Positions 49,110-57,681 of a DNA stretch of 64,000 nucleotides are shown piece after piece. Source of the stretch: Streptomyces sp. Z26 (lineage in GTDB: Bacteria > Actinomycetota > Actinomycetes > Streptomycetales > Streptomycetaceae); the NCBI RefSeq assembly GCF_003665095.1, contig NZ_RCHV01000002.1, positions 5,460,501-5,524,500 of the forward strand. Reading direction: 5' to 3'. The translations under genes and the position numbers were made by a program. The notes beneath the pieces are model-generated. The model saw only the letters and a program-made list of their open reading frames with translations. It did not search any database and had not been told where the DNA came from. How positions within the stretch are numbered: position 1 is the stretch's first letter; each line of letters opens with the position of its first letter.

Positions 49110-50717
49110 TCACAGGGCGAAGACGCCGTACCCGAAGCCCTCCGCCGCCACCCCCTCCGCCGTCAACGTCACCCCGGCCACCTCCAGCGGGCGCGCCGAG
49201 TCCGGGACGCCGCCCGGAACGGGCGCGGTGGCCGCCCGGCGGCCCGGGTTGACCACGACCAGGTGGGTGCCGCCGCGCCGGTACACGAACGGGTAACCCT
49301 CGTGCAGCACCTCCACCCCGCCCGCCGGACCCAGCGCGGGAGTCGCCCGGCGCAGCGTGACCAGGCGGCGTACGGCGTGCAGCAGCGACTTCTCGTCGGC
49401 GCGCTGCGAGGCCACGTCCGGGCGACCCGGGTCCGGGTCCAGCGGCAGGTAGTACGCGTCGGGCGGCGCCGTGGAGAAGCCCGCGCCCGGTGAGGCGTCC
49501 CACTGCATGGGCGTGCGGCAGCCCGCGCGGTTGTACCCCGGCTCCAGCGCGCTGCCCTCGTGGTCGGGCAGCCCCGGCACGTACCGCATGCCGATCTCGT
49601 CGCCGTAGTAGATGGCGGGCAGCGACGGCCAGGTGAGCTGGAACGCGAACGCGGCGGGCAGTTGCTCGCGCGTGCGCGGGCCGCAGGCCAGCCGTGAGTA
49701 GTCGTGGTTGGCGGTGGGCAGCGCGGTGTGGCCGGTGTCGCCGATACGGTCGCTCGCCGCGCGCCACGCGTCGGTGAACGCCCGGGTCGTGCCCCGCGCC
49801 TCGGCGTCGAAGAAGCAGCGCGCCTCGCCCCAGCGCGCGTGCTCCGTGCCCTCCCCGGTGCCCCACAGCGAGCGCATCGGCAGCCCGTCGGTCCCGCCGC
49901 CGAACTGGAGGAAGAAGTCCGCGTGGAAGCCCGCCGGGACCGACACGGCGGGGTCGCCCCACTCGGCGAGCAGCGCCGCGTGCGGGTGCTCCCGGTCCAG
50001 CCAGCCGCGCAGCTCCCGCCACAGCCGCCCCGTCTCCACATGCCCCGGGTCGTCCTTGACCAGGGACGACGCCATGTCCACGCGGAAGCCGGAGACGCCG
50101 GTCGCCAGCCAGTGGTCCATCACGTCGCGCAGCGCCCGCCGGTTGGCGCGCGGGCCGTCGGCGTCCACGGGCTGCCGCCAGGGCTGGGCCGGGTCCGTAC
50201 GGGCGAAGCCGAAGTTGAGGGCGGGCTGCGAGTCGAAGAAGTTCGGCAGGTAGAAGCCGGGGCGGCGGCCCGGTGAGGGCACGTACGCGGCGGGCACGGC
50301 GGCGTCCTGCGGCGCCCACACGTACCGCCCGTCCGAGGGGTCGTCGGCCGCCGCCCGGAACCACGGGTGCCGGTCCGAGGTGTGCCCCGGCACCAGGTCC
50401 AGCAGGACGCGGATGCCGTGGGCCCGGGCGGCCTCGACGAGCGCGGCCAGGTCGTCGTCGGTGCCGTAGCGGGGGGCGGTGGTGAAGTAGTCGGAGACGT
50501 CGTAGCCCGCGTCGCGGAACGGGGAGGCGAAGCACGGGTTCAGCCAGACGGCGTTGACGCCCAGCCAGACGAGGTATTCGAGATGGGCGGCGATCCCGGC
50601 GAAGTCGCCCACGCCGTCGCCGTCGGAGTCGGCGAAGCTCTGCGGATAGATCTGGTAGAAGACGGCGTCGGCGAGCCAGGACAGCGCGGGGGTCCCGGCT
50701 GCGGTGCGGTTCGTCAT
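49110..50717 (-). CDS. GH13 alpha-glucosidase/oligo-1,6-glucosidase
   Basis: 535 aa. The four conserved GH13 regions are present: DLVPGHTSD (I), GFRVDMASS with nucleophile Asp (II), LLAEWGDP with acid/base Glu (III) and LPTANHDYS (IV). FADSDGDGVGDFAGI is the calcium-loop sequence common in the oligo-1,6-glucosidase group. There is no signal peptide, so it acts on intracellular oligosaccharides. The ATG is preceded by a purine-rich site. It is monocistronic, with no sugar transporter nearby. Confidence 0.9.
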   Translation of the reverse strand: MTNRTAAGTPALSWLADAVFYQIYPQSFADSDGDGVGDFAGIAAHLEYLVWLGVNAVWLNPCFASPFRDAGYDVSDYFTTAPRYGTDDDLAALVEAARAHGIRVLLDLVPGHTSDRHPWFRAAADDPSDGRYVWAPQDAAVPAAYVPSPGRRPGFYLPNFFDSQPALNFGFARTDPAQPWRQPVDADGPRANRRALRDVMDHWLATGVSGFRVDMASSLVKDDPGHVETGRLWRELRGWLDREHPHAALLAEWGDPAVSVPAGFHADFFLQFGGGTDGLPMRSLWGTGEGTEHARWGEARCFFDAEARGTTRAFTDAWRAASDRIGDTGHTALPTANHDYSRLACGPRTREQLPAAFAFQLTWPSLPAIYYGDEIGMRYVPGLPDHEGSALEPGYNRAGCRTPMQWDASPGAGFSTAPPDAYYLPLDPDPGRPDVASQRADEKSLLHAVRRLVTLRRATPALGPAGGVEVLHEGYPFVYRRGGTHLVVVNPGRRAATAPVPGGVPDSARPLEVAGVTLTAEGVAAEGFGYGVFAL

Positions 50718-50972
50718 GGCGCGGGGGTGCCTTCCGGTCAGGGGGCGGGCCGTTCAGGGGGGTGAGTGACCATCACCGACCGTACCCACGGGGTACGACA
50801 GCGACGCCCGGGAGCGGCGCCGCTCCGGAGCGTTCCGGCGCGGTGCGGCGCGCAACGGGGGCGCGTCGTACGGCGGTTGGGTTCCCGTGGGGTGTCCCCG
50901 TCGTACGTCGGTGTCTCCCGGACGGGTCCTGGCGGCGGCGGGGCGGGGGAGTGGTACTGGTAGACCTGGGGC

Positions 50973-51401
50973 GTGAGTGAACTTCCCGAGGCCGCGCCCT
51001 CTTCCGTACCCGCATCCTCCGCCGTACCGACGTCCTCCACCCCGTCCGCTCCGCCCGCCGAGGGGCACACGGTCGCCGCGCTCCAGCGCAGGCTGGCGGA
51101 GTTCGCCGTGGCCCGCGACTGGGGGCGGTACCACACGCCGAAGAACCTGGCCGCCGCGCTGAGCGTCGAGGCCGGGGAGCTGGTGGAGATCTTCCAGTGG
51201 CTCACGCCCGAGGAGTCGGCGCGCGTGATGGCGGACCCGGCGTCCGGCGCGCGGGTGGAGGACGAGGTGGCCGACGTCCTCGCGTATCTCCTCCAGTTCT
51301 GCGAGGTGTTGGGGATCGACGCGCTCGCGGCGCTCTCCGCGAAGATCGACAGGAACGAGAAGCGTTTCCCGGCACCGGGAAACGGTCACTCTATGGAATG
51401 A
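50973..51401 (+). CDS. MazG-like nucleotide pyrophosphohydrolase
   Basis: 142 aa. After a ~33-residue Ser/Pro-rich extension come the alpha-NTP-PPase motifs: LAAALSVEAGELVEIFQW (E-x-x-E) and DEVADVLAYLLQFCE (E-x-x-D), which bind Mg2+ and cut NTPs to NMP and PPi. A -10-like TAGACC (50961-50966) ends 6 bp before the GTG start at 50973, so the message is probably leaderless. The divergent 255-bp gap to the GH13 gene showed nothing else. Confidence 0.88.
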   Translation: MSELPEAAPSSVPASSAVPTSSTPSAPPAEGHTVAALQRRLAEFAVARDWGRYHTPKNLAAALSVEAGELVEIFQWLTPEESARVMADPASGARVEDEVADVLAYLLQFCEVLGIDALAALSAKIDRNEKRFPAPGNGHSME

Positions 51402-51406
51402 CCGAG

Positions 51407-51433
51407 TTATTCACAGGTCCCGGATTATCCACA
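51407..51433 (+). promoter_or_regulatory. Two direct DnaA-box-like sites (TTATTCACA, TTATCCACA)
   Basis: TTATTCACA (51407-51415) and TTATCCACA (51425-51433) are in the same orientation, 18 bp apart. The second is a perfect bacterial DnaA box, and such AT-rich sites are rare here by chance. They lie between the MazG-like and the following gene, so they could be a DnaA-controlled promoter element. Two boxes with no dnaA/dnaN nearby are not an origin. Confidence 0.55.
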
Positions 51434-51466
51434 GATTTCCCAAACTCCCTGGCGTGTACGGCCGTT

Positions 51467-51492
51467 ACTGGTCACGCTGGGTAGTGACCAGT
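51467..51492. promoter_or_regulatory. Perfect inverted repeat ACTGGTCAC-N8-GTGACCAGT
   Basis: 9-bp perfect arms end just before the GGAGGGGG ribosome-binding site of the gene starting at 51507. It could be an operator at the start site or a 5' leader hairpin that hides the ribosome-binding site. Confidence 0.6.
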
Positions 51493-51506
51493 GGAGGGGG
51501 ACGACC

Positions 51507-51971
51507 ATGGACGCAGCTCGCCTGATCGAGGCCACCAGGCACGCGCTCGCCCAGTGCGCGAGCCTGCCGGAGATCATCGCGGAGGCGTGGCAGGCACAGG
51601 CGCTGGTGGAGGCCGTCGGGACGCGGTTGGCCGTCAGCGGCCCGCCGGTGGTGCGCGCGGAGGCCGTCGCGCTGAGCGAGGCGGGCAAACGCGGCTGCGG
51701 TTCCCTTCAGATACCCGGGCAGCGCACGGAGGACGTACGGGCGGCGCGCCTGTCGGCGGTCCGGGAGCCGCGCTGCGTGCTGCTCCAACTGGGCGGCCTG
51801 CTCGGGGAGTCGGGCGTCGCGCTGGTCGGCGTGGCGGTGGCCGCCGAGGAGGAGGGGTTGTACTGGCAGTGCCTGGAGGCCATCGACGCCGCCGACGAGT
51901 CCGGCGACCGGGTCGCGGGCATGCTGCGCAGACTCGCGCTGCCGGAGAGGGGCGGAGGGGAGGAGGAGTGA
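51507..51971 (+). CDS. Small actinobacterial protein (DUF6099-like)
   Basis: 154 aa, acidic and mostly helical (MDAARLIEATRHALAQCA at the start), with AVREPRCVLLQLGGLLGE in the middle. No catalytic motif, signal peptide or TM segment is visible. From memory it fits the Streptomyces family DUF6099; not verified. The ATG follows GGAGGGGGACGACC. The upstream region carries two DnaA-box-like sites and a perfect palindrome, suggesting cell-cycle or growth-linked control. No function can be assigned. Confidence 0.75.
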   Translation: MDAARLIEATRHALAQCASLPEIIAEAWQAQALVEAVGTRLAVSGPPVVRAEAVALSEAGKRGCGSLQIPGQRTEDVRAARLSAVREPRCVLLQLGGLLGESGVALVGVAVAAEEEGLYWQCLEAIDAADESGDRVAGMLRRLALPERGGGEEE

Positions 51972-52100
51972 CGCGCCGCGTACGGTGCGCCGGGCCCGCC
52001 GCGTCCGGCACGACCGCCGCGCCTGCCGTACCAGCCGCGCCTGCCGTCCCCGCCGTCCCCGCCCGGGGCGAGGGGGCGCCGCGGGGGCGCGGGAGGCAGG

Positions 52101-53033
52101 ATGGACCGCATGGACCTGCGTATCTTCACCGAACCCCAGCAAGGCGCCGACTACGACACCCTGCTCCGCGTCGCCAAGGCCACCGAGGAGCTGGGCTTCG
52201 ACGCCTTCTTCCGCTCCGACCACTACCTGGTCATGGGCGACGGCGACGGCCTGCCGGGACCGACCGACGCCTGGATCACCCTCGCCGGACTGGCCCGCGA
52301 GACCAGCCGTATCCGCCTGGGCACGCTGATGACCGCCGGCACCTTCCGGCTCCCCGGCCCGCTGGCCATCCAGGTCGCGCAGGTGGACGCCATGTCGGGC
52401 GGTCGGGTCGAGTTCGGCCTCGGCTCCGGGTGGTACGAGGCGGAGCACACGGCGTACGGAATCCCGTTCCCCGGCGAGAAGTTCGCGCGGCTGGAGGAGC
52501 AGCTGGAGATCGTCACCGGGCTGTGGGGGACGCCCGAGGGCGAGACCTTCGGCTTCGAGGGCGAGCACTACCGCCTCGCGGACTCCCCCGCGCTGCCCAA
52601 GCCCGCCCAGTCGAAGGTGCCGGTGCTGGTCGGCGGTCTCGGTCCGAAGCGCACGCCACGGCTCGCGGCCCGGTTCGCCGACGAGTTCAACGTGCCGTTC
52701 GCGTCGCTGGCGGACTCGGAGCGGCAGTTCGGGCGGGTGCGCGACGCCCTGGCGGAGCAGGGCCGCAAGGCGGAGGACATGGTGTTCTCCAACGCGCTGG
52801 TGGCGTGCGTGGGCAGGGACGAGGCCGAGCTGGCCCGCCGGGCACGGGCCATCGGGCGCGAGGTGTCGGAGCTGCGGGAGAACGGGCTCGCGGGGACGCC
52901 CGCCGAAGTGGTGGACCGGATCGGCCGGTTCGGGGACATCGGCGCCTCCCGGATCTACCTCCAGATCCTCGACCTGCACGACCTCGACCACCTGGAGCTG
53001 ATCGCCGACCAGGTGCAGTCCGCACTGGGATGA
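52101..53033 (+). CDS. LLM-class F420-dependent oxidoreductase
   Basis: 310 aa with the luciferase-like barrel: LRIFTEPQQGADYD, ELGFDAFFRSDHYLVMGDG, RIRLGTLMTAGTFRLPGPLA, VEFGLGSGWYEAEHTAYGI and VLVGGLGPKRTPRLAARFAD. These fit the actinobacterial F420-binding LLM group; substrate unknown. GGGAGG lies 4 nt before the ATG; an ATG nine bases later is also possible. The stop overlaps the homocysteine S-methyltransferase start (ATGA), so the two are cotranscribed, though no pathway link is obvious. Confidence 0.88.
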   Translation: MDRMDLRIFTEPQQGADYDTLLRVAKATEELGFDAFFRSDHYLVMGDGDGLPGPTDAWITLAGLARETSRIRLGTLMTAGTFRLPGPLAIQVAQVDAMSGGRVEFGLGSGWYEAEHTAYGIPFPGEKFARLEEQLEIVTGLWGTPEGETFGFEGEHYRLADSPALPKPAQSKVPVLVGGLGPKRTPRLAARFADEFNVPFASLADSERQFGRVRDALAEQGRKAEDMVFSNALVACVGRDEAELARRARAIGREVSELRENGLAGTPAEVVDRIGRFGDIGASRIYLQILDLHDLDHLELIADQVQSALG

Positions 53034-54052
53034 CGGGGCCGGGACCGGGGCGCGACCCCGCGCCGGAGCCCGCGCCCCGGCCGGGCCCGTACGGCTCCCT
53101 GGCGCGGGCGCTGGCCGACGGACCGCTCCTGCTCGACGGCGGGCTCTCCAACGAACTGGAGGCGTACGGCTGCGACCTGTCCGACACGCTCTGGTCCGCG
53201 CGTCTCCTCGTCGACGACCCGGACCGGATCACGGCGGCGCACCGGGCGTACGTACGGGCGGGCGCACGGGTGTTGATCACCGCCAGCTACCAGGCGTCGT
53301 TCGAGGGCTTCGCGCGCAGGGGTCTGGACCGGGGGCGGGCGGCGGCGATGTTCGGCCGGAGCGTACGGCTGGCGCGGGCCGCCGCGGACGACGCCCCCGG
53401 CCCCGGCGCGGGTGCCGCGTCCGGCGGCGCCGCGGGGCCGGTGTGGGTGGCGGGGTCGGTCGGGCCGTACGGGGCGGTGCTCGCGGACGGCAGCGAGTAC
53501 CGCGGCCGGTACGGCCTGACCGTACGGGAGTTGGAGCGCTTCCACCGGCCGCGGGTGGCGGCCCTCGCCGCCGCCGGGCCGGACGTGCTGGCCCTCGAGA
53601 CCGTGCCCGACCTGCGGGAGGCGGAGGCGCTGCTGCGGGCGGTACGCGGCTGCGGCGTCCCGGTCTGGCTCAGCTACACCGTCGCGGGCGGCCGTACGCG
53701 CGCGGGCCAGCCGCTGGACGAGGCGTTCGACGTCGCGGCGGGCCGGGACGAGGTGATCGCCGTCGGCGTCAACTGCTGCGCGGCGGAGGAGGTCGACCAC
53801 GCCGTGGAGATCGCCGCCGCCCGCACCGGCAAGCCGGTCGTCGCCTACCCCAACAGCGGCGAGAGCTGGGACCCGCGGCGGCAGGCGTGGCACGGCGCGG
53901 CGAGCTTCGCGCCCCGCCGCGTGCACGGCTGGCTGGCGCGCGGCGCCCGGCTGGTCGGCGGCTGCTGCCGCGTCGGCCCGCACGACGTCGCCGCGTTGGG
54001 GCGGGCGATGGCCACGACGGAACCACCGGGCGCGGACGCGGCCGTCGGCTGA
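53030..54052 (+). CDS. mmuM: Homocysteine S-methyltransferase
   Basis: 340 aa. The family start LLLDGGLSNELEAYGCDLSD, the barrel motif VWVAGSVGPYGAVLADGSEY, and the zinc Cys motifs GVNCCAAEEV and VGGCCRVGPHDV near the end are all present. Such enzymes move a methyl group from S-methylmethionine or SAM to homocysteine to make methionine. An ~25-residue Pro-rich N-terminal extension precedes the barrel. The start overlaps the LLM stop by 4 nt. A GCGCAC-type hairpin lies 10 bp after the stop. Confidence 0.9.
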   Translation: MTGPGPGRDPAPEPAPRPGPYGSLARALADGPLLLDGGLSNELEAYGCDLSDTLWSARLLVDDPDRITAAHRAYVRAGARVLITASYQASFEGFARRGLDRGRAAAMFGRSVRLARAAADDAPGPGAGAASGGAAGPVWVAGSVGPYGAVLADGSEYRGRYGLTVRELERFHRPRVAALAAAGPDVLALETVPDLREAEALLRAVRGCGVPVWLSYTVAGGRTRAGQPLDEAFDVAAGRDEVIAVGVNCCAAEEVDHAVEIAAARTGKPVVAYPNSGESWDPRRQAWHGAASFAPRRVHGWLARGARLVGGCCRVGPHDVAALGRAMATTEPPGADAAVG

Positions 54053-54374
54053 GGCGGGGCGCGCGCACCGGACGTGCGCGGGGACGCGTTCCTGACCCGC
54101 CACCGGTGCGCCCCGGGCGCCGACCGCCCCGGGGAGAGCGCCGGAGCGCCCGGCCTGGTGGCGCTGGACCGGCTCGCGGACGCTGAGCCGCCGCGGCGCG
54201 TGCGCGAGGCCGTGTCCGCCGTGTCGGCGCGGGAGTCGGAGCCGGTCGGCCCCCGGCGGTGACCGGTACGGACCCGGGTGGCGCGGCGGCCGTACGGTGT
54301 CCGCCCGGTCACCGTACGGCCGCCGTGTGATGTACACGCTGGGCTACGCCGCCGACCTCGGACAGGATGGCTCC
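54053..54374. other. Intergenic region between mmuM and arcA
   Basis: Apart from the hairpin at 54062-54080 no gene is supported in these 322 bp. A 62-codon open frame from 54074 lacks a ribosome-binding site and resembles nothing known. The right end (TGTGATGTACACG, 54325-54337) is a relatively AT-rich spot 38-50 bp before arcA and may belong to its promoter or operator. Confidence 0.4.
54062..54080. terminator. Short hairpin after mmuM
   Basis: CGCGCAC-CGGAC-GTGCGCG, a perfect 7-bp stem with a 5-nt loop, lies 10 bp after the mmuM stop codon. Weak but well placed. Confidence 0.45.
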
Positions 54375-55598
54375 ATGGGATTCCATGTCGACTCCGAAAC
54401 CGGACGGCTCCGCCGCGTCATCCTGCACCGGCCGGACCTAGAGCTGAAGCGGCTCACCCCCACGAACAAGGACGACCTCCTGTTCGACGACGTCCTGTGG
54501 GTGCGCCGCGCCCGGCAGGAGCACGACGGGCTGGCCGACGCGCTGCGCGACCGGGGCGTGCAGGTGCACCTCTTCGGTGACCTGCTGGCCGAGACGCTGG
54601 CCGTCCCGGCGGCCCGTTCGCTGGTGCTGGACCGCGTCTTCGACGAGCGGGAGTACGGGCCGCTCGCCACCGGCCATCTGCGGGCCGCCTTCGACGCGCT
54701 GCCGCTCCCCGAGCTGACGCAGGCGCTCATCGGGGGCATGACCAAACGGGAGTACCTGGCCGGGCACGCGGAGCCGACGTCCGTGCGGTTCCACGTGATG
54801 GAGCTGGACGACTTCCTCCTCGCGCCGCTGCCCAACCACCTCTTCACCCGCGACACCTCGGCGTGGGTCTACGACGGCGTGTCCATCAACGACATGCGCT
54901 GGCCCGCCCGCCGCCGCGAGACGGTGCACTTCGAGGCCATCTACAAGCACCACCCGCTGTTCACCGCGAACGACTTCCGTTTCTGGTCCGAGGGCCACGT
55001 CTCGTACCCGTCGACCATCGAGGGCGGCGACGTGCTGGTGATCGGGAACGGCGCGGTGCTCGTCGGGATGAGTGAGCGGACCACGCCGCAGGCCGTGGAG
55101 ACGCTGGCGCGCGGCCTGTTCGAGGCGGGCTCGGCGCGCACGATCGTGGCGTTGGACATGCCGAAGCGGCGGGCGTTCATGCACCTGGACACGGTGATGA
55201 CGATGATCGACGGAGATACGTTCAGCCAGTACGCCGGACTCGGCATGCTCCGCTCGTACACCATCGAACCCGGCGCCGAGCCGCACGAGTTGAAGGTCAC
55301 CGACCACCCGCCGGAGCACATGCACCGGGCGATCGCCGCCGCGCTCGGCCTGGACCGGGTGCGGGTGCTGACCGCGACGCAGGACGTGCACGCCGCCGAG
55401 CGCGAGCAGTGGGACGACGGCTGCAACGTGCTGGCCATAGAGCCGGGCGTGGTCCTGGCGTACGACCGGAACGTCACCACCAACACGTACCTGCGCAAGC
55501 AGGGCATCGAGGTGCTGGAGGTACAGGGCGGGGAGCTGGGCCGGGGGAGGGGCGGGCCGCGCTGCATGAGCTGTCCCGTCGAGCGGGACGCGGTGTAG
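54375..55598 (+). CDS. arcA: Arginine deiminase
   Basis: 407 aa, full family length. Conserved features are HVDSETGRLRRVILHRP at the start, LFTRDTSAWVYDGVSIN, RFWSEGH (substrate-binding Glu nearby), FMHLDTVMTMID with the catalytic His, and the C-terminal catalytic Cys in RGGPRCMSCPVERD. It hydrolyses arginine to citrulline and ammonia, the first step of the ADI pathway giving ATP and alkali. I chose ATG 54375 with AGGA upstream; an earlier in-frame start at 54297 would add a non-conserved extension. The ornithine carbamoyltransferase gene follows 139 bp later. Confidence 0.93.
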   Translation: MGFHVDSETGRLRRVILHRPDLELKRLTPTNKDDLLFDDVLWVRRARQEHDGLADALRDRGVQVHLFGDLLAETLAVPAARSLVLDRVFDEREYGPLATGHLRAAFDALPLPELTQALIGGMTKREYLAGHAEPTSVRFHVMELDDFLLAPLPNHLFTRDTSAWVYDGVSINDMRWPARRRETVHFEAIYKHHPLFTANDFRFWSEGHVSYPSTIEGGDVLVIGNGAVLVGMSERTTPQAVETLARGLFEAGSARTIVALDMPKRRAFMHLDTVMTMIDGDTFSQYAGLGMLRSYTIEPGAEPHELKVTDHPPEHMHRAIAAALGLDRVRVLTATQDVHAAEREQWDDGCNVLAIEPGVVLAYDRNVTTNTYLRKQGIEVLEVQGGELGRGRGGPRCMSCPVERDAV

Positions 55599-55670
55599 GC
55601 GCCGAAGGCCGTGGCGGGTCCGGGCGGCGGGTCCGGTACCTCTCGCCCGGTTCCTGTCGCCCGGGGCGCT

Positions 55671-55704
55671 GTATAGCAATACGGTGTGACGTATATGCTT
55701 ACGT
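55671..55704. promoter_or_regulatory. AT-rich palindromic element upstream of arcB, candidate arginine-control site
   Basis: Two short inverted repeats, GTAT-AGCA-ATAC (55671-55682) and CGTA-TATGCT-TACG (55690-55703), sit in one of the few AT-rich stretches near a start codon. TATGCT (55694-55699) could be the -10. The spot and base composition suit an ArgR-type operator, but the match to known ARG boxes is loose. Confidence 0.4.
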
Positions 55705-55737
55705 CGTCGTCCCCGTCCGCGATCGAGGAGCCGTCCC

Positions 55738-56757
55738 GTGGCGATTGACCTCGCAGGCCGCCATTTCCTGAAGGAGGTGGACTTCACCCCGGAGGAGTTC
55801 CGCCACCTGATCGACCTCGCCGCCGAGCTGAAGGCGGAGCGCCGGGCGGGAACGGAGCGGCAGCGGCTCCGTTCCCGCACCGTGGCGCTGATCTTCGAGA
55901 AGGCGTCGACGCGTACGCGCTGCGCCTTCGAGGTGGCGGCGGCCCAGCAGGGCGCCGCCACCACCTACCTCGACCCGTCCGGCTCGCACATCGGCCGCAA
56001 GGAGTCGGCGCGCGACACGGCGCGGGTGCTGGGGCGGATGTACGACGCGGTGGAGTTCCGCGGCAGCGCGCAGGCGACGGTGGAGGAGTTGGCCGCGCAC
56101 GCCGGGGTGCCCGTCTACAACGGTCTGACCGACGACTGGCACCCGACCCAGACGCTCGCCGACATGCTCACCATGACCGAGCACGGCACCCGCCCCCTGG
56201 ACCGCACGCGGTACGCGTTCCTCGGCGACGCCCGCAGCAACATGGGCAACTCCACCCTGGTCACCGCCGCCCTGCTGGGCATGGACGTACGGATCGTCGC
56301 CCCCCGCGCGCTGTGGCCCCGCGAGCCGGTCGTCGCGCGGGCCCGCGCGCTCGCGGAGCGGAGCGGCGCGCGCGTCACGCTCACCGACGACGTGGCCGAG
56401 GGCGTACGCGGCGCCGACTTCGTCGCCACCGACGTGTGGGTGTCGATGGGCGAGCCCGCGGCGGCGTGGGACGAGCGGATCGGACTGCTGCGGCCGTACG
56501 CCGTGACCATGGACGTCCTCCGCGCCACCGGCAACGACGACGTGCGCTTCCTGCACTGCCTGCCCGCCTTCCACGACCTCGGTACGGAGGTGGGCCGTGA
56601 GATCCACGAGCGCTACGGGCTGGAGGCGCTGGAGGTCACCGACGAGGTCTTCGAGTCCGGGCACTCCGTCGTCTTCGACCAGGCGGAGAACCGCATGCAC
56701 ACCATCAAGGCGGTGCTGGTCGCGACCCTGGCGGGCGCGGGTACGGACGCGGCCTGA
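55738..56757 (+). CDS. arcB: Ornithine carbamoyltransferase
   Basis: 339 aa. The carbamoyl-phosphate loop KASTRTRCAFEVA, the HPTQTLADML motif, and the ornithine-binding LHCLPAFHD and SxGE-like VWVSMGEP are intact. Length and the FHDLGTEVG stretch fit catabolic-type OTCs. Next to arcA it should convert citrulline and phosphate to ornithine and carbamoyl phosphate in the ADI pathway; no carbamate kinase gene is present in the window. The GTG start follows GAGGAG, and the AT-rich palindromes upstream suggest its own regulation. Confidence 0.92.
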   Translation: MAIDLAGRHFLKEVDFTPEEFRHLIDLAAELKAERRAGTERQRLRSRTVALIFEKASTRTRCAFEVAAAQQGAATTYLDPSGSHIGRKESARDTARVLGRMYDAVEFRGSAQATVEELAAHAGVPVYNGLTDDWHPTQTLADMLTMTEHGTRPLDRTRYAFLGDARSNMGNSTLVTAALLGMDVRIVAPRALWPREPVVARARALAERSGARVTLTDDVAEGVRGADFVATDVWVSMGEPAAAWDERIGLLRPYAVTMDVLRATGNDDVRFLHCLPAFHDLGTEVGREIHERYGLEALEVTDEVFESGHSVVFDQAENRMHTIKAVLVATLAGAGTDAA

Positions 56758-56966
56758 CCCGCGAGCCCCGCTGGCTGGCCGGTCGGCCGCCGCGGCCCCG
56801 GCGGAGGCGCGCGTTCCGCGCGGACGGCCTCGTTCCACATGCCCGCCGTGCGTCCGGACACGGGGCGCCATGTCCCCCGTTGTCACCCCGGGTGCAGAGG
56901 TGGGACCGGTGAAAGTTCGTCAGCGGGCTGTGAGTCGGGGTGCGGGTGCGCCACCATGAGGCCGCT

Positions 56967-56993
56967 CGCCGGAACGGTTGATCCGTTCCGGCG
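56967..56993 (+). promoter_or_regulatory. 11-bp leader hairpin upstream of the secreted NlpC/P60-like gene
   Basis: CGCCGGAACGG-TTGAT-CCGTTCCGGCG is a perfect stem-loop ending 35 bp before the ATG and 22 bp before the GAAGGAGG site. It could be a leader attenuator, a DNA operator, or the terminator of arcB upstream transcription (arcB ends 210 bp earlier). The rest of the 270-bp gap shows no riboswitch I could recognise. Confidence 0.5.
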
Positions 56994-57027
56994 ACAGGCA
57001 GCCTTCCCCCCACGTGAAGGAGGCGAC

Positions 57028-57612
57028 ATGTCTCTGCTGTCGAACACGAGCCGTCGCGTCAGGATGTCCCTGGCCGCGACGGCGGCCGGTGGTCTTCTCG
57101 CCGCCGGTGCGGTGGTCGTCCCCGCCGCCGCGAACCCCGCTCCCGCGCAGGCCCCCGCCGCCACCCAGCAGGCGCAGACGAAGGCCGCGCTCACGCCGCA
57201 GGAGGTGCTGAACCGGGCCAGCACCTGGCTGACGGCGAACAACGGCGCGCAGGTCCCGTACAGCCAGACCCAGACGTGGTCGGACGGGTACCGCCAGGAC
57301 TGCTCCGGCTACGTCTCGATGGCGCTCAAGCTCCCGGCGCCCGGCCCCAACACCGTGGGCCTCGCCGGTGACCGCGGGCTGACCACGCCCATCGCGCTCG
57401 GCAACCTCAAGGCCGGTGACCTGCTGATCGACGCGGACGGCTCGAACACCACGCGCCACGTGGTGATCTTCGAGAAGTGGACCGACGCCTCGCACACGGC
57501 CTACAAGGCGTACGAGCAGCGCGGCGGCCACGGCACGGACCACCGCACGCTGACGTACGGGCTGGACGCCGGCAGCGAGTACAAGCCGTACCGCCCCGTG
57601 AAGCTCCAGTGA
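57028..57612 (+). CDS. Secreted NlpC/P60-like cell-wall hydrolase
   Basis: 194 aa. A signal peptide (residues 1-37, LAATAAGGLLAAGAVVVPAA) is followed by an Ala/Gln linker and a papain-like domain: Cys in QDCSGYVSMALKL (~92), His in TRHVVIFEKW (~147) and a third polar residue further on. These are the NlpC/P60 or CHAP-type catalytic positions, cutting peptidoglycan peptides. There is no separate binding domain. ATG 57028 follows GAAGGAGGCGAC. A perfect 14-bp hairpin 36 bp after the stop ends the transcript. Confidence 0.85.
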   Translation: MSLLSNTSRRVRMSLAATAAGGLLAAGAVVVPAAANPAPAQAPAATQQAQTKAALTPQEVLNRASTWLTANNGAQVPYSQTQTWSDGYRQDCSGYVSMALKLPAPGPNTVGLAGDRGLTTPIALGNLKAGDLLIDADGSNTTRHVVIFEKWTDASHTAYKAYEQRGGHGTDHRTLTYGLDAGSEYKPYRPVKLQ

Positions 57613-57648
57613 CGCGGGGCTCCTCCGGGAGCCCGTACGCGCCACCGC

Positions 57649-57681
57649 GACGCCCCGGACCCGGGCAGGGTCCGGGGCGTC
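57649..57681. terminator. Strong 14-bp hairpin after the NlpC/P60-like gene
   Basis: Perfect arms 57649-57662 (GACGCCCCGGACCC) and 57668-57681 with loop GGGCA, no T-run. It separates the cell-wall gene from the enoyl-CoA hydratase operon. Confidence 0.75.

Noticed and set aside
51390..51510. A replication origin
   Set aside because: Only two DnaA-like boxes are present, with no dnaA, dnaN or box cluster nearby.
54074..54262. A 62-codon gene between mmuM and arcA
   Set aside because: No ribosome-binding site, no family resemblance, and its composition equals that of shadow frames.
56758..57027. A c-di-AMP (ydaO-type) riboswitch upstream of the NlpC/P60-like gene
   Set aside because: The conserved core could not be matched; only a simple hairpin is visible.
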